A stretch of 23,195 nucleotides of DNA from Streptomyces sp. WM6386. Its GTDB lineage: Bacteria > Actinomycetota > Actinomycetes > Streptomycetales > Streptomycetaceae. Of the stretch, positions 1 to 8,393 are shown one piece after another. The first letter of the stretch is position 1; every line of letters starts with the position of its first letter. The notes beneath the pieces were generated by a model that was not told where the DNA came from, searched no databases, and worked only from the letters and a program-made list of their open reading frames with translations. Both the position numbers and the translations under genes were made by a program. The stretch spans positions 1 to 23,195 of the forward strand of contig NZ_JXTE01000094.1 in NCBI RefSeq assembly GCF_000972385.1, read 5' to 3'.

Positions 1-2178
<2,178 letters not shown>

Positions 2179-2182
<4 letters not shown>

Positions 2183-3156
2183 TCGATGTCGACGCGTATG
2201 TGAAGGGTGTGCTCGACGGCAAGCGTGCCCTCGTCGCCCGCGCCATCACGCTCGTCGAGTCGACCCGCCCGCGGCACCGGGCGCTGGCCCAGGAGTTGCT
2301 CACCGAGCTGCTCCCGCACAGCGGCCGGGCCCGGCGGATCGGCGTCAGCGGGGTGCCCGGGGTGGGCAAGTCGACGTTCATCGACGCGTTCGGCACCCGG
2401 CTCACCGGCCTCGGTCACCGGGTCGCGGTCCTCGCCGTCGACCCGTCGTCGACCCGTACGGGCGGCTCCATCCTCGGCGACAAGACCCGGATGGAACGCC
2501 TGGCCGTGGACCCGGCGGCGTTCGTGCGCCCCTCCCCCAGCGCGGGCACGCTCGGCGGGGTCGCCAAGGCCACCCGCGAGTCCATGGTCGTGATGGAGGC
2601 GGCCGGCTACGACGTGATCCTGGTCGAGACGGTCGGCGTCGGCCAGTCCGAGACCGCCGTGGCCAACATGGTCGACTCCTTCCTGCTCCTCTCCCTCGCC
2701 CGTACCGGCGACCAGCTCCAGGGCATCAAGAAGGGCGTCCTGGAGCTGGCCGACGTGATCGCCGTCAACAAGGCGGACGGCCCGCATCAGCGGGACGCGC
2801 AGGCCGCGGCCCGGGAGTTGGCCGGTGCGCTGCGGCTGATGCACGGCAAGGACGCGTTCTGGACGCCTCCGGTGCTCAGTTGCAGTGCCCGCGAGTCGAC
2901 CGGCCTGGACACCGTGTGGGAGCGGCTGGAGCAGCACCGCACACTGCTGGACTCGACCGGGCGGCTCGCCGCCAAACGCCGTGACCAGCAGGTCGACTGG
3001 ACGTGGAGCATGGTCCGCGACGAACTCCTCGGCCGGCTCCACGCCGATCCCGCGGTACGCGCGCTCGCACCCGGTCTCGAACAGCAGGTCAGAAAGGGCG
3101 AGTTGACGGCCACGCTGGCCGCGGAGCGGATTCTCGGGGCGTTCAGGGAGAGCTGA
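2179..3156 (+). CDS. meaB: MeaB/ArgK-family G-protein chaperone of methylmalonyl-CoA mutase
   Basis: MeaB proteins are SIMIBI-class GTPases that bind methylmalonyl-CoA mutase, gate delivery of adenosylcobalamin and protect the enzyme from inactivation. The GTG start at 2179 overlaps the mutase stop in a GTGA tetranucleotide, so the two are translationally coupled. No ATG lies nearby in frame. The protein has 325 residues, normal for the family (about 330). Visible motifs are the P-loop GVPGVGKST (58-66), DPSS (88-91), the Walker-B/switch region ETVGVGQSE (150-158), the base-specificity motif NKAD (197-200) and SARE (236-239). The C-terminal part (about 250-325) matches the dimerisation arm of the family. 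A long open frame continues upstream through the mutase gene, but that is a high-GC shadow. The old name ArgK (arginine transport kinase) is a misannotation for this family. Confidence 0.95.
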
Positions 3157-3160
3157 CCCC

Positions 3161-3229
3161 GCCCCACGAGGGGCAGGGCCGACTCGCTTCGGCTCGGCAC
3201 CAAGAGCCCTGCGGCAGGCTCAACGCCCC
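3161..3229 (+). terminator. Cluster of hairpins after meaB
   Basis: Three short dyads follow the meaB stop. The first is a perfect GCCCC-ACGA-GGGGC stem at 3161-3174. The second is an imperfect GCCGA...TCGGC stem at 3178-3198 with a cttc-type loop. The third is GAGCC...GGCTC-like around 3205-3222. There is no T-run, which is usual for GC-rich actinomycete terminators. The function is inferred from position before a separately promoted gene. Confidence 0.45.
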
Positions 3230-3258
3230 TGTTCCGACGTTCAGTTGACCTCGGCGTG

Positions 3259-3264
3259 TACGGT
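3259..3264 (+). promoter_or_regulatory. Candidate -10 box of a leaderless transcript (monooxygenase)
   Basis: TACGGT lies exactly 6 bases before the ATG at 3271 and fits the TANNNT -10 pattern, so transcription would start at or next to the A of the ATG. No Shine-Dalgarno sequence precedes that ATG. A TTGACC at 3245-3250 is too close (8 bases) to serve as its -35, and no good -35 is seen at 17-18 bases. Confidence 0.4.
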
Positions 3265-3270
3265 CGTGGC

Positions 3271-4395
3271 ATGGCGCGCATCCTGGTCATCGGTGGCGGA
3301 ACAGGCGGTACGGCGACGGCGCTCGCCCTGCACAAGGCGGGTTTCGACGTCGAAGTACACGAGGCGCATCCCGACTCGGCGGAGGATCTGGGCGCGTTCC
3401 TCACCCTTGCCGGCAACGGCATGCGGGCGCTCGCGCAGATCGACGCCACCGACGCGGTCACCGCGATCGGCTTCCCGCTGCGCTCGATGCGGCTGCTCGA
3501 CGCGACGGGCGCCGAGGTGGCAAAGGGCCCGCTCGGCGAGGCGGACGACCCGCTCCTGCGGTTCCGCTGTCTGCGCCGCGGCGACCTCAACTCGGCGCTG
3601 CAGAAGGAGGCTTCCCGCCGGGGCGTCCACGTCCGGCACGGCGCACGGCTCGCCTCCGTCGAGGAGGGCCCCGACGGCGTCACCGCCCGCTTCACCGACG
3701 GCAGCAGCGCGACGGGCGACCTCCTCATCGGCGCCGACGGCCTCAACTCCACCGTCCGCAAGGCGACAGCGCCCGACGCCCGCCCCGTCTACGCGGCCCA
3801 GCGCGTCTTCTACGGCTACACGCGCGACGCCCGACCGCCGGGCGAGGGCGAGCAGTTCACCATGGTGCGGTGCAGCGAGGCCGCCTTCGGGTACACGGTG
3901 TCGCCCGGCGGGGAGACCTACTGGTTCGCCCGCGTGACCGACGACCCGCTGACCGCCGAGGAGCTGACCCGCGGCGGATGGCGCGACCCGCTGCTGTCGC
4001 TGCTGCGCCAGGACACCGGCCCCGCCGCGGACATCGTGGCGGCCACCACCGGCGATGTGCTGGTCACCAACGCCACCGAGATACCCCCGGGCACCCCCTG
4101 GCGCTCCGCGCGGACCCTGCTCGTCGGCGACGCGGCCCACGCCGCCTCCCCGGCGACCGGGCAGGGTGCCTCGATGGCCCTGGAGGACGCCGTCGTGCTC
4201 GCCAAGTCCCTGCGCGACACACCGGACACCGACACCGGGCTCGCCCTGTACGAGGCGCTGCGCCGCCCGCGCGTGGAGCACAACACGGTCGTCAGCGGGA
4301 GCCTGTCCCGCGGGGGCCGGGGCAGTACCGTCCCCCGGCCCCGGGAGGAGGACCTCCCCCGGCTCCTCGACTGGGACACCGCGGTGTCCGTGTGA
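3271..4395 (+). CDS. FAD-dependent monooxygenase (PHBH/aromatic hydroxylase fold)
   Basis: This is a class A flavoprotein monooxygenase that would use NAD(P)H and O2 to hydroxylate or epoxidise a small organic substrate, which cannot be named from sequence. It has 374 residues, typical for the FAD_binding_3 family. It opens with the dinucleotide-binding GGGTGG (8-13) after a short beta strand. It has the DG motif GADGLNSTVR (154-163), which binds FAD and NAD(P)H, and the GD motif VGDAAH (285-290) that contacts the FAD ribose and pyrophosphate. The ATG at 3271 is preferred because the Rossmann strand starts right after it; an in-frame GTG at 3256 would add five residues and has no better ribosome site. 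It converges on the hydrolase gene with three bases between stops. Relatives act in aromatic catabolism, antibiotic tailoring and drug inactivation, and the context does not decide among them. Confidence 0.88.
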   Translation: MARILVIGGGTGGTATALALHKAGFDVEVHEAHPDSAEDLGAFLTLAGNGMRALAQIDATDAVTAIGFPLRSMRLLDATGAEVAKGPLGEADDPLLRFRCLRRGDLNSALQKEASRRGVHVRHGARLASVEEGPDGVTARFTDGSSATGDLLIGADGLNSTVRKATAPDARPVYAAQRVFYGYTRDARPPGEGEQFTMVRCSEAAFGYTVSPGGETYWFARVTDDPLTAEELTRGGWRDPLLSLLRQDTGPAADIVAATTGDVLVTNATEIPPGTPWRSARTLLVGDAAHAASPATGQGASMALEDAVVLAKSLRDTPDTDTGLALYEALRRPRVEHNTVVSGSLSRGGRGSTVPRPREEDLPRLLDWDTAVSV

Positions 4396-4398
4396 CCG

Positions 4399-5094
4399 TC
4401 AGATCCAGCCGTCGAGGGACTTCATGAACCCGTCGAAGTCGTCACGGTGGATGGTGTGACCCGCGCCGGTCACCGTACGGACCTCGAAGCCGCTCGCCCG
4501 CAGCCGCACCACGTCGTCGGCGCCGACCAGGTGACTGGGGTCGGCGAGCTGGACCAGGGAGGGCACGGCCGGGCGGTCGGGGACGAAGCCGGTGAGCGGG
4601 CGGCCGTCGAGGAAGTACGAGGTGTCCGCGTCCCAGTCCGCCAGCGTGGCCGCCTCCACGTCGATGTCCTCGGCCGCCCAGTGGGGGTTGAACCGCGCTA
4701 TGTGCTCGCGGGTGAGGTTCTTGGCGGACGCGAACGCCTCGGGGTCCAGGGGCTCTTCAGGGTTCCGGGCCGACCAGGCCGGGTCCGAGTAGACCGCTCG
4801 CAGGGGTCGTAGCCGCTCCACGGCCAGGGAGAGGCTCAGACCGCCGAGGGAGTGCCCGACGGCCAGGTCGGCCCCCGTCGGCAGCGTGTCGACGAGGTCG
4901 TCGGCGAAGTGCCGCGGGCTGTAGTCGCCGCGTGGCGAGCGGCCGTGGCCGCGCAGGTCGACCGCGATGACCCGGTAGCCGTGTCCGGCGAGCGCCGGGC
5001 CGACGCGGCGCCAGGTGCGGGAGTCGGACATGATGCCGTGCACGAGCAGGGCGGTTCTGTCGCCGGTGCCCCATTCACGGGTGTGGAGTCGCAC
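4399..5094 (-). CDS. Alpha/beta-hydrolase fold protein
   Basis: This is a 231-residue serine hydrolase of the alpha/beta fold, probably cytoplasmic since no signal peptide is seen. The oxyanion strand-loop LLVHGIMSD is near residues 16-24. The nucleophile elbow is GHSLGG (80-85) with Ser82, and the catalytic histidine is in GAGH (His213). The acidic member is probably in the ADPSHLVGADD segment near 183-193. VDLRGHGRS (45-53) is typical of the epoxide hydrolase/haloperoxidase-like branch, but substrate cannot be predicted. The start is GTG at 5094: GAAAGG lies 6 bases before it, and an ATG two bases upstream is in another frame. The methyltransferase gene lies 33 bases upstream on the same strand, so the two may share a transcript. 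Confidence 0.85.
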   Translation of the reverse strand: MRLHTREWGTGDRTALLVHGIMSDSRTWRRVGPALAGHGYRVIAVDLRGHGRSPRGDYSPRHFADDLVDTLPTGADLAVGHSLGGLSLSLAVERLRPLRAVYSDPAWSARNPEEPLDPEAFASAKNLTREHIARFNPHWAAEDIDVEAATLADWDADTSYFLDGRPLTGFVPDRPAVPSLVQLADPSHLVGADDVVRLRASGFEVRTVTGAGHTIHRDDFDGFMKSLDGWI

Positions 5095-5127
5095 ATCGGG
5101 CCTTTCGTTCCGGTGGGTTCGCCGCGG

Positions 5128-5868
5128 TCAGCCCGCGGGTTTCTCCCATACGGAAACATGGCCGGCGCTGTCGCTGGTGAAGGGGTCCCCCGTCCACCCT
5201 TCCCAGCGTTCGCGCAGCCGCAGTCCGGCGAGCCGTGCCATGAGGTCGAGTTCGGCGGGCCAGACGTAGCGGAAGGGGATCTCGTGGTACGTCCCGCGCC
5301 CGTCGACGACGTTCACATGGTGCGAACTCATCCGCTGCGTGGCCACGTCGTAGGTGTCGAACCCCAGTCGCTGCGATCCGACATGGAACGGCACGGCGTT
5401 CTGTCCGGGCGGCAGCTTCCGCAGCTCGGGGACCATGACCTCGATGACGAAGGTGCCCCCGGGCGCCAGATGGGCGGCGACGTTGCCGAAGCACGCCACC
5501 TGCTCCTCCTGCGTCGTCAGGTTCATGATCGTGTTGAAGACGAGGTAGGCGACGGAGAAGACGCCGTCCACCTTCGTCGTCGCGAAGTCGCCGATCGACA
5601 CCCCGATCGCGTCGCCGCCGGGCTTGGCTCGCAGCCGTTCGACCATCGCGCGGGACAGGTCGATGCCGTGCACCGGTACGCCGCGCGCGGCCAGGGGGAG
5701 CGCGATACGGCCGGTCCCGACGCCGAGTTCGAGCGCCCGGCCGTCGCCGGCCAGTTCCGCGAGGAGGGTGACCGCCGGGTCGATGGTGTCCGGCTGGAAC
5801 ATGTCCGAGGCGGGGTCGTCGTAGGTCGCCGCGATGTTCTCTGCGAAGTAGCCGTCATCGTGATCCAC
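5128..5868 (-). CDS. Class I SAM-dependent methyltransferase
   Basis: This is a 246-residue predicted methyltransferase with a Rossmann-like SAM domain. Motif I is LELGVGTGR (47-55). An acidic residue after the second strand (HGID, 67-70) would bind the SAM ribose, and the motif-IV/post-I region contains FNTIMNLTTQEEQ. The acceptor substrate is not apparent. I place the start at the GTG at 5868, where similarity to the family (a DGYFAENIAATYDD-type N-terminus) begins. An upstream in-frame start at 5979 would add 37 low-complexity residues and overlap the dehydrogenase gene. No Shine-Dalgarno sequence is present, but a TACGGT box lies 6 bases before the GTG, consistent with a leaderless mRNA. 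The downstream hydrolase is close and in the same direction. Confidence 0.82.
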   Translation of the reverse strand: MDHDDGYFAENIAATYDDPASDMFQPDTIDPAVTLLAELAGDGRALELGVGTGRIALPLAARGVPVHGIDLSRAMVERLRAKPGGDAIGVSIGDFATTKVDGVFSVAYLVFNTIMNLTTQEEQVACFGNVAAHLAPGGTFVIEVMVPELRKLPPGQNAVPFHVGSQRLGFDTYDVATQRMSSHHVNVVDGRGTYHEIPFRYVWPAELDLMARLAGLRLRERWEGWTGDPFTSDSAGHVSVWEKPAG

Positions 5869-5874
5869 GGACGG

Positions 5875-5880
5875 ACCGTA
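5875..5880 (-). promoter_or_regulatory. Candidate -10 box of a leaderless transcript (methyltransferase)
   Basis: Read on the minus strand, TACGGT ends 6 bases before the GTG start at 5868, the same hexamer and spacing as in front of the monooxygenase at 3271. A TTGACG (plus-strand 5904-5909) lies upstream but at 23 bases, too far for a normal -35. The assignment rests on pattern and position only. Confidence 0.35.
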
Positions 5881-5965
5881 CTTCGGCGGCGGCCCCACGC
5901 GCACGTCAATTCGGCCCGGCGCCGAGGCGGTTGCACGTCCGGCAGCTCGCTCTCGGTACGGGCCT

Positions 5966-7018
5966 TCACCCGGGCCCACAGGCCGACGGGTTCGCCGCCA
6001 GGATCCGTCGGGCGGCGAGCGCCTTCGCCTCCCGCAGCGGATTCTCGCCCTTCAGCAGCAGTCGTACGGTGTCGGCGATCCCCTCCACCCGCCGTACGGC
6101 GGCGTCATGGTCCAGGCCGTCGCTCTCCCGGGCGAGCGTGTACACGACCCCGCCCGCACTCGCGACGAAGTCCGGCACCCACACGATGCCGCGGGCCGCG
6201 AGGGCGTCGGCGACGGTGTCGGCGGTGAGCTGGTTGTTGGCGGGGCCCACGACCAGCCGTACGTCGAGCCGGGCGGCCGTCTCCGGGGTGAGCACTCCCC
6301 CGACGGCGGCCGGGACCAGGACGTCCGCCGCCGTGCGGAGCACGTCACCGGGCTCCACCCACCCGAATCCGGAGCGACGGGCGGCGTTCCGTTTGGTGCC
6401 GTCCACGTCGCAGACGAGGACGCGGGCGCCGTCCGCCGCGAGACCCGCCGCGACCCGGCTTCCCACGGAACCGAAGCCGCTCACCACGACCGTGCGCCCC
6501 GCGAACGACGCCGCCCCGAACACATGCTCCGCGCCCGCGCGCAGGGCGGCCAGCACTCCGATCGCCGTGGGGACACCGGAGTCACCGGTGCCGCCGTGCT
6601 CCTCGGGCAGGCAGTAGACGTACGGCGTCGAGCGGCGCAGGGCGACCATGTCCGCGGGCGAGGTGCCGACATCGGGCCCCGAGCGGTACGTCCCGTCGAA
6701 GGACGCGATGAACTCGCCCAGGTCGGCCAGCGCGGCCGCACGCAACTCCGGGGCGGGCTCGGCGCGTTCGTCCGCGTCGAGCACGATCACGCTCTTGCCG
6801 CCGCCGAAGTCCAGCCCGGACCCGGCGCACTTGTACGTCATCGCCTCGGACAGCCGCAGGGCGTCCGCGAGTCCGTCGCGCCAGCTGTCGTAGCGCCGCA
6901 TCCGGCAGCCGCCGACGGCGGGGCCGAGGGCACGGGAGTGGATGGCGACGATCAACGGGAGTCCCGAGCGGGGGCCGCGACGGATCTGCACCTCTTCGTG
7001 TTCGAGTGTCTGTGTCAT
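5966..7018 (-). CDS. Glu/Leu/Phe/Val dehydrogenase (branched-chain amino-acid dehydrogenase type)
   Basis: This is an NAD(P)-dependent oxidative deaminase of amino acids, most like leucine/valine/phenylalanine dehydrogenases (350 residues, usual length). The N-terminal dimerisation/substrate domain contains MTYKCAGSGLDFGGGK (60-75), with the substrate-binding Lys63 and catalytic Lys75, and PDVGT (115-119) with the conserved aspartate. The C-terminal Rossmann domain has GFGSVG (181-186) and the family block GPANNQL. The exact amino acid is uncertain; it is fairly divergent from the Streptomyces valine dehydrogenase I remember, so this may be a paralogue. It is divergent from an Lrp/AsnC regulator with a perfect dyad between them, suggesting amino-acid-responsive control. 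Its product would feed the pathway ending at the methylmalonyl-CoA mutase if the substrate is valine (inference). The start ATG lacks a ribosome site, but TAGCGT sits 7 bases before it. Confidence 0.88.
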   Translation of the reverse strand: MTQTLEHEEVQIRRGPRSGLPLIVAIHSRALGPAVGGCRMRRYDSWRDGLADALRLSEAMTYKCAGSGLDFGGGKSVIVLDADERAEPAPELRAAALADLGEFIASFDGTYRSGPDVGTSPADMVALRRSTPYVYCLPEEHGGTGDSGVPTAIGVLAALRAGAEHVFGAASFAGRTVVVSGFGSVGSRVAAGLAADGARVLVCDVDGTKRNAARRSGFGWVEPGDVLRTAADVLVPAAVGGVLTPETAARLDVRLVVGPANNQLTADTVADALAARGIVWVPDFVASAGGVVYTLARESDGLDHDAAVRRVEGIADTVRLLLKGENPLREAKALAARRILAANPSACGPG

Positions 7019-7025
7019 GACCCGG

Positions 7026-7031
7026 ACGCTA
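7026..7031 (-). promoter_or_regulatory. Candidate -10 box of the amino-acid dehydrogenase promoter
   Basis: On the minus strand, TAGCGT lies 7 bases upstream of the ATG at 7018, so the transcript would be leaderless. The 25-bp dyad at 7036-7060 would then cover about -18 to -42, where an activator or repressor could act. No consensus -35 is seen. Confidence 0.4.
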
Positions 7032-7035
7032 GGTT

Positions 7036-7060
7036 CATGTTCCGTCTCACGGGGAACATG
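7036..7060. promoter_or_regulatory. Perfect 8-bp dyad, candidate Lrp/AsnC operator
   Basis: CATGTTCC, 9 spacer bases, then GGAACATG form a perfect inverted repeat in the 79-bp gap between the divergent dehydrogenase and Lrp/AsnC genes. It is followed directly by a second dyad, CCGAA-CTTCC-TTCGG (7061-7075). Lrp-family regulators commonly bind several spaced dyads between themselves and a divergent target. That this regulator binds here is inference. Confidence 0.6.
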
Positions 7061-7097
7061 CCGAACTTCCTTCGGAATCGGGCATGAGGAGGCGATC

Positions 7098-7571
7098 GTG
7101 GACGCACTTGATACGGCGATCCTGCGGCATCTTCAGGAGGATGCGCGGCAACCGAACCGCGCGATCGCGCAGAAGGTGGGCATCGCCCCGTCCACCTGTC
7201 TGGAGCGGATCCGGCTGCTGAGGCGGCGCGGGGTGATCCGGGGCTATCACGCACGGGTGGCGCTGCCGGCGCTCAACCGCGGTGTGCAGGCCATGGTTTC
7301 GGCGCAGGTGCGGCCGTTGAACCGGGAGGTGGTGGCTGCGTTCGAGCAGTCGGTGGCCCGGCTGCCGGAGGTGCTGTCCGTGTACACCATGGCGGGCAGT
7401 GACGATTTCCTGGTCCACGTCACGGCCCCGGACATCGAGCATCTGCACGCGTTCCTGCTCGAACGGTTCACCGAGCGGCGCGAGGTCGTCGGCTTCCGGA
7501 CCTCCATCATCTTCCAGCACGTGACCAACCCGGTCCTGGAGCCACTGGCCGAGGTGAACCCGGCGCCCTGA
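7098..7571 (+). CDS. Lrp/AsnC-family transcriptional regulator
   Basis: This is a 157-residue feast/famine regulator of normal length. The N-terminal winged helix-turn-helix has DTAILRHLQEDAR followed by NRAIAQKVGIAPSTCLERIRLL (about residues 19-40) as the recognition region. The C-terminal RAM ligand-binding domain carries the typical VLSVYTMAGSDDFLVHV block. The start is the GTG at 7098, because a strong GAGGAGG (7086-7092) sits 5 bases upstream; the ATG at 7084 is in another frame, and longer readings only extend through the intergenic dyad. The gene is divergent from the amino-acid dehydrogenase, the classic arrangement for a local regulator that senses the dehydrogenase substrate. It converges with the ferredoxin gene, with 9 bases between stops. 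Confidence 0.92.
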   Translation: MDALDTAILRHLQEDARQPNRAIAQKVGIAPSTCLERIRLLRRRGVIRGYHARVALPALNRGVQAMVSAQVRPLNREVVAAFEQSVARLPEVLSVYTMAGSDDFLVHVTAPDIEHLHAFLLERFTERREVVGFRTSIIFQHVTNPVLEPLAEVNPAP

Positions 7572-7580
7572 GCGCAAAGT

Positions 7581-7988
7581 TCAGCGGCGGGAGCGTCGGA
7601 CTTCGGGGCGGGGCGGCCGTATGAACTGCAGCGTGAGCGTGGCCGGGGGCTCCGCCAGGCCCGGCCCGCCTGCCGCGGCCCAGGTCAGGACGTCGTCCAT
7701 ACAGTCGTCGTCGCCGGACCAGCCGACCCAGGTGGCGCGGCCGCCGCGGCGGCGGCCCTCTCCCGAGGGCTGGACCACGAGGACGTTCGCCTGGTCGCAC
7801 GGGCCGAGGCAGTCGGTCGTACGGACGGCGAGACGGCCGCCGGACTCCGCGGCGGCGGCCTTCAACCGGTCGAGCTGCCACTGGTGGTCGACGTCGGGAT
7901 ACTTGCTCGCGCTGCCGCAGCAGCAGCCCCGGCACACGACGAGCGTGCAGGGCCGTGAGGCCGCGGCCCCGAACACGACCGGACTCAA
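7581..7988 (-). CDS. Thioredoxin-like [2Fe-2S] ferredoxin-domain protein
   Basis: This is a small electron-transfer protein (135 residues) of the thioredoxin-fold [2Fe-2S] ferredoxin type. The candidate ligands are in VVCRGCCCG (Cys19, Cys22-24) and TTDCLGPC (Cys60, Cys64), the usual C...C and CxxxC arrangement followed by NVLVV. After that comes a basic SGEGRRRGGRATWVGW segment and a tail. Start choice: the frame stays open far upstream, but a TTG at 7988 has GGGGGAGGGG about 5 bases before it, and conserved sequence begins there; a GTG 12 bases later is too far from that ribosome site. In other actinomycetes I recall relatives of this protein beside cobalamin genes; here none is adjacent. 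The redox partner is unknown. Confidence 0.75.
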   Translation of the reverse strand: MSPVVFGAAASRPCTLVVCRGCCCGSASKYPDVDHQWQLDRLKAAAAESGGRLAVRTTDCLGPCDQANVLVVQPSGEGRRRGGRATWVGWSGDDDCMDDVLTWAAAGGPGLAEPPATLTLQFIRPPRPEVRRSRR

Positions 7989-8086
7989 CTCTGCCCCTCC
8001 CCCGTCGGCGCCCGTGCGACACCGTCGGCGATCAAGATGCACACACCACCGCCCGCCTCGCAACTCCGCCCCGGCGATCTCGGGGC

Positions 8087-8103
8087 CACAGGAGGCTCCT
8101 GTG
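8087..8103. promoter_or_regulatory. 17-bp perfect palindrome, candidate operator
   Basis: CACAGGAG-G-CTCCTGTG is a perfect 8-bp inverted repeat around one base. It lies in the divergent gap between the ferredoxin gene and the secreted-enzyme locus, just upstream of the promoter at 8113-8141. This position suits a transcription-factor site. A hairpin is possible but there is no gene whose end it would terminate. Confidence 0.45.
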
Positions 8104-8112
8104 ACGAAAGCG

Positions 8113-8141
8113 TTGACGGGCGCATGCCCCGCTCCTATCTT
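8113..8141 (+). promoter_or_regulatory. Sigma-70-type promoter upstream of the secreted-enzyme locus
   Basis: TTGACG (8113-8118), 17 spacer bases, then TATCTT (8136-8141) is a near-consensus vegetative promoter, the best in the window. Transcription would start near 8148. A small dyad CGAAC-TGC-GTTCG (8155-8167) sits at the expected transcript start, so a repressor could act there. It now reads into a broken gene (8193-8371) and then the arabinofuranosidase. Confidence 0.6.
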
Positions 8142-8192
8142 CTGACCGACATAACGAACTGCGTTCGAAATTACGGACAGGGACGGTCTCGT

Positions 8193-8371
8193 ATGGTTCG
8201 AACCCGCCTCGGGAGACGCCGCGGACCTCTGCTGCTCGGCGTGCTGGCCCACCTGCTCGCACTGGTGTCGCCGACGTGGCCGACCGCGGCACCGCGAACG
8301 GCACCGACGTGCGCCAGTGGACCTGGCTGAACAACACCTGCCGGCAGTGGCGCCTCGTCCCCAGCACCTGA
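8193..8371 (+). pseudogene. Remnant of a secreted enzyme with ricin-type lectin (CBM13) tail
   Basis: An ATG at 8193 begins an apparent signal peptide (MVRTRLGRRRGPLLLGVLAH followed by LLALV), but this frame stops at 8330 with no domain. A second frame (about 8258-8371) reads VADRGTANGTDVRQWTWLNN and then TCRQWRLVPST before its stop. This is the characteristic end of a ricin-B-type carbohydrate-binding module, with its QxW-like repeats, as found at the C-terminus of many Streptomyces glycoside hydrolases. The two pieces are in different frames and everything between them is absent. The simplest reading is a large internal deletion that removed the catalytic domain and most of the lectin. The following arabinofuranosidase begins 23 bases after the remnant stop, so the two were probably an operon. 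A sequencing or assembly error cannot be excluded from this sequence alone. Confidence 0.7.
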
Positions 8372-8393
8372 ACCCGCACACTGGAGAACTCCC

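Noticed and set aside
3245..3250. TTGACC as a -35 box for the monooxygenase
   Set aside because: It is only 8 bases from the TACGGT -10 candidate, and no TANNNT lies 16-18 bases downstream of it.
5869..5979. Upstream start for the methyltransferase (37 extra residues)
   Set aside because: The extension is low-complexity and overlaps the dehydrogenase gene; the GTG at 5868 fits the family start and a leaderless -10 box.
4852..6228. A 458-codon plus-strand frame across the hydrolase, methyltransferase and dehydrogenase
   Set aside because: It lies opposite three genes with clear motifs, and its translation is unrecognisable and biased.
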